Of a DNA stretch of 42,394 nt, positions 19,462 to 27,475 are shown piece by piece. The notes beneath the pieces are model-generated. The model saw nothing but the letters and a program-made list of their open reading frames with translations. It was not told the DNA's origin and made no database searches. Source of the stretch: Candidatus Trichofilum aggregatum (lineage in GTDB: Bacteria; Chloroflexota; Anaerolineae; Promineifilales; Promineifilaceae); the NCBI GenBank assembly GCA_016716885.1, contig JADJUV010000177.1:1-42394 (forward strand), given 5' to 3'. A program made the position numbers and the translations under genes. Each line of letters opens with the position of its first letter. The stretch's first letter is position 1.

Positions 19462-19695
19462 TTAGGCTGGGGTAGAGGTAAATGTTTGGCGGATGAGGCG
19501 GGCGGAGAACGCGGCCGCGGCCTGGAAATCTAAAGGTGTCAGCACCGGGTAGTCACCCATAAGTTCATCCACCGTAGCTCCTTGCGCCAGACCATCCAAC
19601 AGGGTGGCTACTTCAATGGTGGTGGCAGATATGTGGGGTCGCCCTTCACAAACAGCCGGGTCAATGACAATTCGGGTAAGATGTGCTTCCACCAT
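19462..19695 (-). CDS. DUF433 antitoxin-like protein
   Basis: A 77-residue protein of the DUF433 family, small winged-helix-like proteins often found as antitoxins next to PIN-type toxins. Family features are IVIDPAVCEGRPHISATTIEV, the helix LLDGLAQGATVDEL and DYPVLTPLDFQAAAAF. The start at 19695 gives the usual full length. There is no PIN or other toxin gene beside it: the next gene on this strand is the PP2C-like protein, and the other side is a repeat region. It may act alone as a regulator or have lost its partner. Confidence 0.8.
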   Translation of the reverse strand: MVEAHLTRIVIDPAVCEGRPHISATTIEVATLLDGLAQGATVDELMGDYPVLTPLDFQAAAAFSARLIRQTFTSTPA

Positions 19696-20100
19696 GTTGC
19701 CCTCCTACGAAAATAAGTGGTGAGTGACGAGTGTGCGAGTGGCGAGTTCCTACGGAAATAACGAACCGCAGAGACGCAGAGAACGCAGAGAAAAGAAAAA
19801 TCTGTCAATCTGTGAAATCGGTGGTTAAAATTTTCATTCCTCTTCGTGAGCACCCCGCTCAAGGGGAACGCCTGCGAAAATATGTGGCAAAGTGGCAAGA
19901 GTTCCCAGAGTTCCTATGAGTTCCCCGTTCTTCATCCCTCTTGATGTGCCGTAAGCTCTTGGGGAACTCCTGTAGGGAATGTAAACGAAGTCGCGGGAGA
20001 GTATACCACATCTAACCGGGGTAAAACGTATTGCGTGCTGCGTATGGCGTAAGATAATTTCCACGCACCACGCACCACGCACCACGCATCACGCATCACG
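19696..20100. repeat. Intergenic mosaic of short repeats
   Basis: About 400 bases without a gene. It holds GAGTGACGAGTG/GCGAGTGGCGAG units (about 19726-19747), GCAGAGACGCAGAGAACGCAG (about 19768-19790), TTCCCAGAGTTCC/GAGTTCCCC units (about 19902-19928), a GTTCCCC...GGGGAAC pair, and CACGCAC/CACGCAT heptamers (about 20060-20100). The last are the complement of the GTGTTGC-like and TGGTGCG units seen at 4095 and 17160. No promoter could be assigned. Confidence 0.7.
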
Positions 20101-20553
20101 CTATGACTTCGCCCCAATGATCAACTGCGTCGCATGAGCCATAACCAGCGTTTTGCCTTCTTCGCTGGTGACGGTGGCGGTGAGGTGGAGTTGGGAGCGG
20201 GTGCGTTCGACGAGGCGGGCCGTGACCAGGATGTGGCTCATCTCCGGGGTGACGGGGCGGATGTAGGTGAGGTTGAGTTGGGTGGTGGTGGAGTAGGGGG
20301 CCAGGAGAAAGCTGAGCGGGCCGAGGGTGTTGTCTATCGCGGCCGCGATCATCCCCCCTTGCATATGCCCGATTGGGTTTTGGTACATCTCCTTCACCGG
20401 AAAACGATTCGTCATCGCCTGCCCCTCTTCGTAACTGACAAACTCCACTTCCATGAGTAAGGCCACCGGCGGTGGGAGTTTTAAGCCACCGTTTTGGGGG
20501 GCTTGTTGGCTGAGTTGTTCGAGGATGTTCGTCATATTTTGTGTGGTTGTCAT
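20101..20553 (-). CDS. PaaI-type hotdog-fold thioesterase
   Basis: A 150-residue hotdog thioesterase that would hydrolyse acyl- or aryl-CoA esters. The key block is NPIGHMQGGMIAAAIDNTLG, with the helix and acidic residue (Asp) expected in PaaI-like enzymes. TTQLNLTYIRPVTPE and GKTLVMAHATQLII form the later strands. The start at 20553 is chosen because its ATG overlaps the TGA of the double-GNAT gene (shared TCAT on the plus strand at 20550-20553), which implies translational coupling. Substrate is unknown. The neighbouring acyl-CoA enzymes make a clean-up role in CoA-thioester metabolism reasonable. Confidence 0.85.
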   Translation of the reverse strand: MTTTQNMTNILEQLSQQAPQNGGLKLPPPVALLMEVEFVSYEEGQAMTNRFPVKEMYQNPIGHMQGGMIAAAIDNTLGPLSFLLAPYSTTTQLNLTYIRPVTPEMSHILVTARLVERTRSQLHLTATVTSEEGKTLVMAHATQLIIGAKS

Positions 20554-21521
20554 TTGATTTGCGTGATTCTTGTTTGCCAATGTCTGCAACCACCACAACA
20601 GCTAACCTGTTTGTGGAATTCGTCGTACTGGCGCACTTTCTTCATGCCCAGGCGTTCGTACAGGCGCAAAGCGGTCAGGTTGGTGGCGTTGACCCCCAGG
20701 GCGACTTTGGGCAAACCCTGTTGGTAGAATACCCGGAAGATGTGTTGCAACATGGTAGAGGCCAGGCCGCGGCCGCGCCACACATCCCGCACCGCCAACT
20801 GCCGCACCCAGCCATACGTCTCATAATCAAAACACAGGGCACAGGCCACCAGTTCATCCCCTTTCTCCAACAAAAACCAGAGGTCAGGCGTAAAATGGTC
20901 GGGGCGCATCATGTAATTCCGCCACGAGATAAAACGCGTGCCGTCATCGTCCTCTTCCCAGGTGAAGGCGTGTTGAATCAGGTCAAACACCTTCTCGTCA
21001 TCCACCCCTGGTTGAATGGTGCGTAAGGTCAGCCCTTCCGGCCAACTCACTTCCGGCGGCAATTCGGCCAGCTCAATCTGCATCCGAAAATGGTGTTTGA
21101 CACAGGTGAAACCGGCCCGCTGTAAAGCCGCCTGCTCCGGCACGGCCACATCGGGCATGTAATTTTTGAGGCGGGAGCCTTCGGGGGTGCGGGGGTGGGC
21201 GCGGGCCACCTTCTCCATTTCGGCCAGGAAGAAATCGGGCAGTGAACTTTCCAGCCAATCAGGGTGAACGTAAAAATCAAGGATGTACTCCTTGTACTCC
21301 GGGGTTGCCAGGGCATAACCCACCAACTGCCCATCCGCTGTGTGCGCCAGCCAGATGTTTTGGTTCAGATCAACTTCTGACCAGTTGGCCTTCAGCTCAT
21401 CCAGTGAGGTGTCCGGTTCGCCATGTTCAAGCGTTTCGATCAGGCACACCAGATCAAAAACAGCCGGTAAATCATCTAAAGTCGGCGGCCGCACCGTGAG
21501 ATTATCGGGTAGTAAGTTCAT
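20550..21521 (-). CDS. Tandem GNAT acetyltransferase
   Basis: A 323-residue protein with two GNAT folds in tandem. The N-terminal half (TVRPPTLDDLPAVFDLV, AHTADGQLVGYAL, FYVHPDW) lacks a clear Q/RxxGxG/A loop and is probably structural. The C-terminal half has the acetyl-CoA loop VRDVWRGRGLASTML, preceded by VRQLAV and followed by LGVNATNLTALRLYERLGM, so it should be active. Duplicated GNATs of this kind include MshD-like enzymes, but the amine acceptor here is unknown. Its C-terminal tail carries a CCGGC cysteine cluster. It overlaps the downstream thioesterase by four bases. Confidence 0.8.
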   Translation of the reverse strand: MNLLPDNLTVRPPTLDDLPAVFDLVCLIETLEHGEPDTSLDELKANWSEVDLNQNIWLAHTADGQLVGYALATPEYKEYILDFYVHPDWLESSLPDFFLAEMEKVARAHPRTPEGSRLKNYMPDVAVPEQAALQRAGFTCVKHHFRMQIELAELPPEVSWPEGLTLRTIQPGVDDEKVFDLIQHAFTWEEDDDGTRFISWRNYMMRPDHFTPDLWFLLEKGDELVACALCFDYETYGWVRQLAVRDVWRGRGLASTMLQHIFRVFYQQGLPKVALGVNATNLTALRLYERLGMKKVRQYDEFHKQVSCCGGCRHWQTRITQIK

Positions 21522-21610
21522 AAGGGGGCGCTGCCAAAGGGAGGAGTGAGCGACGCCCGTGCGAACGGTGTCCCAAAACGCGCGTCGAAGGCGCCTGCTC
21601 CTCTATAAAG

Positions 21611-22558
21611 CTAGATTTGCGATGAACTATCTAATAGTTCATTGACTTGCTTGAGTTCCTCAGCGGATAAATCCCAGTCCGCCGCTTTGAGGTTTTGCAG
21701 GAGATGATCGAGCCGGGTCAGGCCAGAGATGACGGAGCAGACCTGGGGCTGGGCTAACAGCCAGGCATGAGCCAGTTCGCCGAGTGTGCGGCCGCGTTCC
21801 CCAGCCCATTGTTCCAGCTTTTCAATCCGGGTGTAGTTGGCCTCGGTCATGTATTGCTGGACATAACCACTGCTCTCACCGCGTGAGCCAGCCGGAGCCG
21901 CTTCGCCCCGTTTGTATTTGCCCGTCAGGAAGCCACCCGCCAGGGGGAAAAAGGGGATAAAACCCACACCATGCGTCCGGCAATAGGGCAACACTTCCTT
22001 CTCCACATCCCGCTCCAGCATGTGGTAATGGGATTGGATGGTGACAAACGAACTCCAGCCACGCAATTCGGCCAGCAGGTTGGCCTCGGCCAGTTGCCAT
22101 GCGGCATACTGGGACGCGCCGATGTAGCGAACTTTGCCACTGCGGATCAGGTCGTCCAGGGACCGCAACGTTTCGGCGATGGGGGTGGTGTCGTCCCAGC
22201 GGTGCATCTGGTACAGGTCAATGTGATCCGTTTGCAGGCGGCGCAAACTGGCCTCGACCCCGTTCATGATGTGATAACGGGACGCGCCGTAATCGTTGGG
22301 GCCTGCACCCGTCTTGAAGTAAACCTTCGTGGCGATGACAAACTGTTCACGGCGGCCTTTGAGGGCGTGCCCCAGCGTGGTTTCGGATTGGCTGTCGGCG
22401 TACACGTCGGCGGTGTCTATGAAGTTGAGGCCATGATCGTGCGCGGCCGCGATAATCTCATGCACCGCTTCCTGCGCCACCACCTTCCCAAACTGATTCG
22501 TCCCCATGCCAATGACAGACACCCGGACGCCGGAATTACCTAGTTGACGATACTGCAT
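21611..22558 (-). CDS. Aldo/keto reductase
   Basis: A full-length 315-residue NADPH-dependent aldo/keto reductase of the bacterial AKR branch with a TIM barrel. The catalytic tetrad is visible as Asp48 and Tyr53 in FIDTADVY, Lys78 in VIATKV and His119 in YQMHRW. The NADPH-binding end reads VISGLTRLDHLLQNL. The substrate is unknown, with broad aldehyde or ketone reduction likely. It is flanked by repeat-filled gaps, so it is probably its own transcription unit. Confidence 0.9.
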   Translation of the reverse strand: MQYRQLGNSGVRVSVIGMGTNQFGKVVAQEAVHEIIAAAHDHGLNFIDTADVYADSQSETTLGHALKGRREQFVIATKVYFKTGAGPNDYGASRYHIMNGVEASLRRLQTDHIDLYQMHRWDDTTPIAETLRSLDDLIRSGKVRYIGASQYAAWQLAEANLLAELRGWSSFVTIQSHYHMLERDVEKEVLPYCRTHGVGFIPFFPLAGGFLTGKYKRGEAAPAGSRGESSGYVQQYMTEANYTRIEKLEQWAGERGRTLGELAHAWLLAQPQVCSVISGLTRLDHLLQNLKAADWDLSAEELKQVNELLDSSSQI

Positions 22559-22676
22559 TGTTGCTCCTTTGATAGCTGGTCAGCATTTCAGCATTTCAGC
22601 ACTTCAGCATTTCAGCCAGTCAGCTTTTTTGCTGACAAGCTGACCGGCTGGCTGACAAGCTGACCGGCTGACTAGC
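22559..22676. repeat. TTCAGCA and GCTGACAAGCTGACCG tandem repeats
   Basis: TTCAGCA heptamers repeat about four times (about 22583-22612). CTGACAAGCTGACCGGCTGG then occurs about twice in a 21-22 bp unit (about 22632-22672). The TCAGC and GCTGA cores are complementary, so the two halves can pair across an AGCTTTTTTGCT hairpin (about 22621-22632). It separates the aldo/keto reductase from the FadJ-like gene. Confidence 0.8.
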
Positions 22677-24809
22677 TTAAAAACTCTTCCCCTGCCCGGC
22701 CATCTCGATCAGCAAGGCCGGTGGGTTAAAGCGGTCGCCGTATTTGTGGGCGAGTTCTTGGGCGCGGGCGACAAACTTGGGCAGGCCGTAGGCGTTGATG
22801 TATTGGAGGGTGCCGCCGGAGAAGGGGGCAAACCCCCAGCCAAAAATACTGCCAATGTTGGCGTCGGCGACGGAGCGCAGGACACCCTCTTCGTAACAGC
22901 GCACCGTTTCGATGGCCTGGGCGAACATCATGCGCTCGATCATCTCCGCTTGCGGTAGTTCGCCAAACCCGTTCAGGGGGAACAACTGGCGCAATTCCGG
23001 CCACAAATGTTTCTGCCCGGCTGATGGGTATTCATAAAAACCGGCCCCATGCGCCTTGCCGGAACGATTCTGCTCCGTCACCATCACATCCAGCACCCGG
23101 TAGGCCGGATGTTCCGGGAACAGGCGACCTTCGGCGGCGAAATCCTTCTTCGTTTGTTCGCGGATGTGCATCATCAGGCTCATGCTCACCTCATCGGAGA
23201 GGGCCAGGGGGCCAACGGGCATACCCGCCTGCAACCCGGCCGATTCGATGGCGCGGGGGTGTTGCCCTTCGGCTAACAGGGCCAGCCCTTCGTTGACATA
23301 CGTGCCAAAAACGCGCGAGGTGTAGAACCCCCGGCTGTCGTTGACGACGATGGGGGTTTTGCGGATTTTCAGGGTGTAATCGAACGCCTTCGCCAGGGCG
23401 CGGTCGCTGGTTTTTTCACCGACGATGATTTCGACCAGCCGCATTTTGTCCACCGGGGAGAAGAAATGCACGCCGATGAAGTTTTCCGGGCGGCTGGAGC
23501 GTTCGGCCAGGCCGGTGATGGGCAGGGTAGAGGTGTTGGAACCGAAGATGGCGTCCGGGGGGATTTGGGCCTCGGCTTCGGCGGTGACACGGGCTTTGAG
23601 GTCCCGGTCTTCAAACACGGCCTCGATGATGAGGTCGCACCCCTGTAAATCGTCGGCTGAGGCGGTGGGCCGGATGCGGTCGAGGATGGCCTGTTTGTCG
23701 GTGGGGGACATGCGGCCGCGGCTGACCCGCTTCTGCAAAATTTTCTCTACCAGGGCTTTCCCGGCTTCCGCTTTTTCTAAGGTGGCATCCTTCAACACCA
23801 CATCCATCCCGGCGAAGGCGGTCACGTAGGCGATGCCGTGCCCCATCATGCCCGCCCCCAGCACACCCACCTTTTGCGTGTCTTGCGGCTCAATCCCTTG
23901 CGGGCGGCTCTGCCCTTCGTTGATGGCGTTGAGTTGGAACCAGAACGCGCCGACCATGTTTTTGGCGACCTGGCTGGTGGCAACCTGGGCAAAATAGCGG
24001 GATTCGATGCGGCAGGCGGTGTCAAAATCTACCATCGCCCCCTCAACCGCCGCGCTCATAATTGCTTCGGGGGAAGGGTAGTTGCCGTAGGTATTTTTCC
24101 GCATGATGGCCGGGGCGATGGCGAGCATTTGCACCATTTGCGGCCGCTTCGGATCACCGCCCGGCATTTTATAACCGGACTGATCCCAGGGCTGTTTGAC
24201 GCTGGGGTTGGCCGCAATCCAGGCCCGTGCCTTCGCCATCATCTCGTCCATATCCGCCGCCAGATCGTTGATCAGGCCATCCTTTTTGGCCTGTTGCGGG
24301 TCAACCTGTTTACCTTCACTGAGGTATGGGAACGACGCCTGCAAGCCGATCATGCGCGTCAGTCGGGCCACGCCGCCGCCACCGGGCAGGAGTCCCAGCG
24401 TCACTTCGGGGAAGCCAATTTTGATTTTGGGGTTGTCGAGGCAGAGGCGGTAATGGCAGGCCAACGCCAGTTCCAGACCGCCACCGAGGGCTGTGCCATT
24501 CAGGGCGGCGACCACCGGCTTGCCCAATGTTTCCAGGGCACGGAACCCGGCTTTGAGCTGTTGGGTACTCCCGAACACTTCAGCGGGGTCGGTGACGCGG
24601 TAGAGGTAATCCAGGTCGCCCCCGGCCAAAAAGGTTTTTTTGCCAGAGGTGAGAATGACCCCCGCCAGAGCCGTTTCGGCCTGGAGTCTGGCCAACACCT
24701 CAGCCAACCCCCGGCCAAATTCTTCGTTGAGCACATTCGCGGAACGCCCCGGCATGTCCAGGGTCAGGGTCACAATGTTTTGTTCGTCTTTGTCGTAACG
24801 GAAAGCCAT
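22677..24809 (-). CDS. FadJ-like enoyl-CoA hydratase / 3-hydroxyacyl-CoA dehydrogenase
   Basis: A 710-residue two-step beta-oxidation enzyme. The N-terminal crotonase domain (about 1-200) has the oxyanion region GTALGGGLELALA and GFPEVTLGLLPGGGGVARL. The dehydrogenase part begins with the NAD-binding loop VGVLGAGMMGHG around residue 311. It continues with DLIIEAVFED, GSNTSTLPIT and the catalytic HFFSPVDKMRLVEI, then the C-terminal helical domains from about residue 490. It would hydrate enoyl-CoA and oxidise the product to 3-ketoacyl-CoA. The start at 24809 follows a GGAGAAA ribosome site. An open frame continues upstream, but that part overlaps the GNAT gene and repeats and is not used. The thiolase needed for the last step could be the one at 15904-17139. 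Confidence 0.9.
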   Translation of the reverse strand: MAFRYDKDEQNIVTLTLDMPGRSANVLNEEFGRGLAEVLARLQAETALAGVILTSGKKTFLAGGDLDYLYRVTDPAEVFGSTQQLKAGFRALETLGKPVVAALNGTALGGGLELALACHYRLCLDNPKIKIGFPEVTLGLLPGGGGVARLTRMIGLQASFPYLSEGKQVDPQQAKKDGLINDLAADMDEMMAKARAWIAANPSVKQPWDQSGYKMPGGDPKRPQMVQMLAIAPAIMRKNTYGNYPSPEAIMSAAVEGAMVDFDTACRIESRYFAQVATSQVAKNMVGAFWFQLNAINEGQSRPQGIEPQDTQKVGVLGAGMMGHGIAYVTAFAGMDVVLKDATLEKAEAGKALVEKILQKRVSRGRMSPTDKQAILDRIRPTASADDLQGCDLIIEAVFEDRDLKARVTAEAEAQIPPDAIFGSNTSTLPITGLAERSSRPENFIGVHFFSPVDKMRLVEIIVGEKTSDRALAKAFDYTLKIRKTPIVVNDSRGFYTSRVFGTYVNEGLALLAEGQHPRAIESAGLQAGMPVGPLALSDEVSMSLMMHIREQTKKDFAAEGRLFPEHPAYRVLDVMVTEQNRSGKAHGAGFYEYPSAGQKHLWPELRQLFPLNGFGELPQAEMIERMMFAQAIETVRCYEEGVLRSVADANIGSIFGWGFAPFSGGTLQYINAYGLPKFVARAQELAHKYGDRFNPPALLIEMAGQGKSF

Positions 24810-24834
24810 GATGATTTCTCCGAGAAAGGGGTAA

Positions 24835-24943
24835 GGTGGCAGAGGGGCAGGGGCAAAGTGGCAAGGGCAAGTGGCAAAGTGCAAGTCGTTCATACCTGCA
24901 ACTCTGCAACCTGCAACTCTGCAACTCTGCAACTCTGCAACCC
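24835..24943. repeat. GGCAAAGTG and CTGCAACT short tandem repeats
   Basis: Units around GGCAAAGTGGCAAGGGCAAG (about 24850-24882) are followed by CTGCAACT octamers repeated about five times (about 24896-24942). The array ends against the stop of the GNAT gene at 24944. Confidence 0.8.
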
Positions 24944-25414
24944 TTACTCCCTCAAATGTATACGGTAAAGCGGTAACTCGCGGCCGGGAATGCGGGGTAC
25001 GGGGCGGTGGCCGATGAGTTGACCGCCCATTTTTTCGTAGAACCCGGCGGCGTTGGGGTCGCTTTCGATGAAGAGGGTGCGGTAACCGGCCGCGGCCGCG
25101 ATCCCTATCATATATTCTGCCAACCGTTTGCCCACCTGCCCCATCGCCTCTGGGGCCACAAACAACAGATCCAATTCTACCTCGTCTGGTGTTAGCGCTT
25201 TCAAGCTGGCAAACCCCAATAATTGTCCGTCTTGGAGTAACACATAGCATGGGTGTTGGGTGATGTACGCGGGGGTAATGGTGAGAACCGCGGCCGCGTA
25301 CTGCATAAACTCAGCCGAATACCCCCAATATGCCTTCGAGCGCAAGACTAATTCGGTGATGACCTGGGCTTCAGCCGGTTCAGCCCCGCGGATGATGGGA
25401 TGGTTCGCGTTCAT
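24944..25414 (-). CDS. GNAT-family N-acetyltransferase
   Basis: A 156-residue single-domain GNAT. It shows the N-terminal helix EAQVITELVLRSKAYWGY, the strand QLLGFASLKALTPDEVELDLLFV, and the acetyl-CoA loop GQVGKRLAEYMIGIAAAAGY, slightly off the R/QxxGxG consensus. It ends with the classic IESDPNAAGFYEKMGGQLIG block. The Ala run in the CoA-binding helix comes from a GCGGCCGC palindrome. The start at 25414 gives the normal length. The acceptor is unknown, with small-molecule acetylation more likely than ribosomal protein acetylation. Confidence 0.8.
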   Translation of the reverse strand: MNANHPIIRGAEPAEAQVITELVLRSKAYWGYSAEFMQYAAAVLTITPAYITQHPCYVLLQDGQLLGFASLKALTPDEVELDLLFVAPEAMGQVGKRLAEYMIGIAAAAGYRTLFIESDPNAAGFYEKMGGQLIGHRPVPRIPGRELPLYRIHLRE

Positions 25415-25429
25415 ATGAAAAGGATTTTT

Positions 25430-25495
25430 GCCACGAATTGCACGAATTTGCACGAATAATAAGAAATATTCGTGTCAATTTGTGAAATTCGTGGC
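25430..25495. terminator. Long inverted repeat of TTGCACGAAT units
   Basis: The left arm (25430-25458) is made of CACGAATT-type units, and the right arm (25467-25495) is its near-perfect complement, with an 8-base AT-rich loop. It overlaps the stop of the EamA gene and precedes the GNAT start. It could terminate transcription of the exporter gene or be another repeat-derived hairpin. Confidence 0.65.
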
Positions 25496-26431
25496 TGATT
25501 TTTCTGGAGACGCGGCCGCGCCTCGGCTCATCAACACAATACCACCAAACACCAGAGCCGCGCCCCCCAGGTGATACAGGGCCAGCCCTTCGCCCAAAAA
25601 CACAAATGACAGGGCCGCGCCAAAAACGGGCATCAGGTGCATGAACATGCCCGCTTTGCTGGCACCCACCTCACTCACTCCCCGGTTCCAAAATAGAAAC
25701 GCCAGCACCGAGGGAAACAGGCCAATGTAAGCCACGCCCAGCAAGTTGGGCAGGCTGAAGCGCATGGTAGCCCCATTAAAAAGGGCGATGAGGAACACCG
25801 GGATGATAAACAACAGTCCGGCCATGATGATGCTGGTCAAAAAAACGGGCTGTGCCAATCCGGCTGGACGTCGCCGTAGCAGAAGCGAGTAAATAGCCCA
25901 CAGTAACACAGCTAACAGCATCCACAAATCGCCGGGGTTGAAGCGGAAAGCCAGGAGATTGTCTAGCCGCCCCTGGATGATGAGAAAGACGGCGCCCATG
26001 AAGGAGAGAATGATGCCCAGATGTTGCGGCCGCGACAACTTTTCGCCCCACGTTAACCAGGAAAGTAGAACAATAACCACCGGTGTCAGGGTAAGAAACA
26101 GGATGGTATTAACCGCTGTGGTGGTCTGCACGGCGATGTAGACACAGCTTTGGAAGGCGGCTATCCCCGTGAATCCCAAAGACAGGATCAGTTTGCTGTG
26201 GGCCTTAACCAGAGACCATTGGGCTTGCACCTGGCCATAGGTGAAGGGAAGTAAAACCAGTAAAGCGATAGCCCAACGGAAAAAATTAAGGGTAAAAGGG
26301 GGAACCTCACCGCGTAAGGCGCGTCCGGTTATGATATTGCCAGCCCAAAACAAGGCTGATCCCGCCAGCATCAAATAAGGCCATAACAACCTGTTTCTAG
26401 ATATCGTTAAATCCCGACTAAGCTGGTTCAT
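25475..26431 (-). CDS. EamA-family (DMT superfamily) transporter
   Basis: An intact 318-residue membrane protein with ten predicted helices in two homologous EamA halves. Examples are LMLAGSALFWAGNIITGRAL, FFRWAIALLVLLPF, LMLLAVLLWAIYSLLL and LGEGLALYHLGGAALVFGGIVLM. The family exports metabolites such as amino acids or drugs, and the substrate cannot be read here. It is separated from the next upstream genes by a 450-base repeat region, so its promoter must lie within or next to repeats. Confidence 0.9.
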   Translation of the reverse strand: MNQLSRDLTISRNRLLWPYLMLAGSALFWAGNIITGRALRGEVPPFTLNFFRWAIALLVLLPFTYGQVQAQWSLVKAHSKLILSLGFTGIAAFQSCVYIAVQTTTAVNTILFLTLTPVVIVLLSWLTWGEKLSRPQHLGIILSFMGAVFLIIQGRLDNLLAFRFNPGDLWMLLAVLLWAIYSLLLRRRPAGLAQPVFLTSIIMAGLLFIIPVFLIALFNGATMRFSLPNLLGVAYIGLFPSVLAFLFWNRGVSEVGASKAGMFMHLMPVFGAALSFVFLGEGLALYHLGGAALVFGGIVLMSRGAAASPEKSATNFTN

Positions 26432-26884
26432 AACATCTTTACGAAAGTCTGATTTATGTTTTTATGACACACCTCACCCTCGGTTTGTCGCCGGAAACCG
26501 TTTTCGGGCCCGCCCCGAAAAACCGCGCCACTAAGTTCCGAGTCACTCATCTCGGTTTCGCAAGTTATTTATTTTATTGGCGCGCCGAAACCCCAAAGAG
26601 CCAATATTTTGTCTCGTTATGCCGGAATTATACGCTTTCTGGTTGGGGGGTGCAGGGTAATCGTTTTGAAATAAGTTCGCCAGCAAAAAGGAGACGGGGA
26701 ACTGGAGACGAATACGGCTTTACAGAACTATTTGGTAGGTATAGTCTGAAGACCCATCCCCCTACCCCCTTCCTGGCGGTAAGGGGGAAATAACCAACAG
26801 TGCCGGTTTTCGAGCGCGTCGGCGCGCTCGAAAACCGGCACTGTAGAAAGTTCCCCGTCCCTGGGGCTAATTATTTGCTCGCTT
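26432..26884. repeat. Non-coding dispersed repeat region
   Basis: No credible gene. It contains CGGTTTGTCGCCGGAAACCG, a small hairpin (about 26481-26500), and CCCGCCCCGAAAAACCGCGCC (about 26510-26530), shared with 8800-8815. It also has GAAGACCCATCCCCCT followed by ACCCCCTTCCTGG (about 26748-26778) and TTCCCCGTCCCTGGGG (about 26851-26866), both shared with 8757-8840. A 48-bp palindrome lies between the last two. The open frame at 26464-26793 has no protein-like features. Confidence 0.65.
26797..26844. repeat. 48-bp palindrome (22-bp perfect arms)
   Basis: The left arm (26797-26818) starts ACAGTGCCGGTTTTCG and ends AGCGCG. The right arm (26823-26844) is its exact reverse complement, and the spacer is only TCGG. 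It lies inside the dispersed element shared with 8757-8840, replacing that copy's central segment. No T-run follows, so it is a weak terminator candidate. Confidence 0.9.
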
Positions 26885-27199
26885 TTAGTGCGTGGCCGGA
26901 AGACGGCTTAACGCGTGCCAACGCTCCATGGCACCCGTGCGGAATAACGCCGGGTCAAAATGGGCCAACGATTCCCATCCTTCCACGCTGGCAATTTCGC
27001 GTTCTTCCTCGGTCAATTCCAGGACCAGTTTCCGGTTGTCCGTATACATCTCGATGGTCAGCATTTCCAGGCCATCATCAATGACATCACGAATACAAGG
27101 TCGATCCACCCCCTGGGGATGGCGAATCAACGCTGCGGAACACCGTTGACAATAGGACAAACTACTATCACATAGACCTCGATCTAAAATGATTTTCAT
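26885..27199 (-). CDS. Small Cys-rich protein of unknown function
   Basis: I do not recognise this 104-residue protein. The N-terminal 35 residues carry four cysteines in the pattern C-x7-C-x2-C-x15-C (LCDSSLSYCQRCSAAL, then DRPCIRD). This arrangement could bind a metal or an Fe-S cluster. The middle (MLTIEMYTDNRKLVLELTEEE) is acidic, and the C-terminus is ordinary soluble helix. It sits divergently from the Rieske-glutamate synthase gene, with about 276 bases between, so shared regulation is possible. An AAGGGGA-type site upstream of 27199 supports the start. Confidence 0.65.
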   Translation of the reverse strand: MKIILDRGLCDSSLSYCQRCSAALIRHPQGVDRPCIRDVIDDGLEMLTIEMYTDNRKLVLELTEEEREIASVEGWESLAHFDPALFRTGAMERWHALSRLPATH

Positions 27200-27364
27200 G
27201 ATAATCCCCTTTTGGCCTTCATCGCTTTTTCACCACAAAGGTCATGATCAATGGGTCGCTTTTTAGCACTATACACCTGAGAGCAAGCGGCTCATAGTGA
27301 CGAATGACACACCAAATGGTGATGACTATCAGTTGACAATTGATGGCGCAAATATGACGAAAGT

Positions 27365-27475
27365 TAGCGTACGAATCTTGGGGGTCGTTATAATGGGGAG
27401 TGAGTTTCGAGTTTCGAGTCTGTAGGACACGATTGACACTTTTAACGCACCACGCACCACGCAAAAGGAGACCCC
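27365..27475 (+). promoter_or_regulatory. Possible promoter and repeat tract before the Rieske-GltS gene
   Basis: TATAAT lies at 27390-27395, but no good -35 box is seen at the right distance, so the call is weak. It is followed by GAGTTTC heptamers (about 27402-27418), CACGCACCACGCACCACGC (about 27446-27463) and the ribosome site AAAAGGAG (about 27464-27471). Confidence 0.3.

Noticed and set aside
19462..19695. Complete toxin-antitoxin module around DUF433
   Set aside because: No PIN-domain or other toxin gene lies on either side; only the antitoxin-like protein can be supported.
23838..24968. Long plus-strand open frame of 376 codons
   Set aside because: It is the antisense shadow of the FadJ-like gene, with His/Gly/Arg-rich text and no domain signature.
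24810..25250. N-terminal extension of the FadJ-like protein
   Set aside because: The extension overlaps a genuine GNAT gene in another frame and a tandem repeat, while the ATG at 24809 has a good RBS and matches the family start.
26464..26793. Open frame of 109 codons on the plus strand
   Set aside because: It covers the dispersed repeat element, shares sequence with non-coding 8757-8840, and has no protein-like features.
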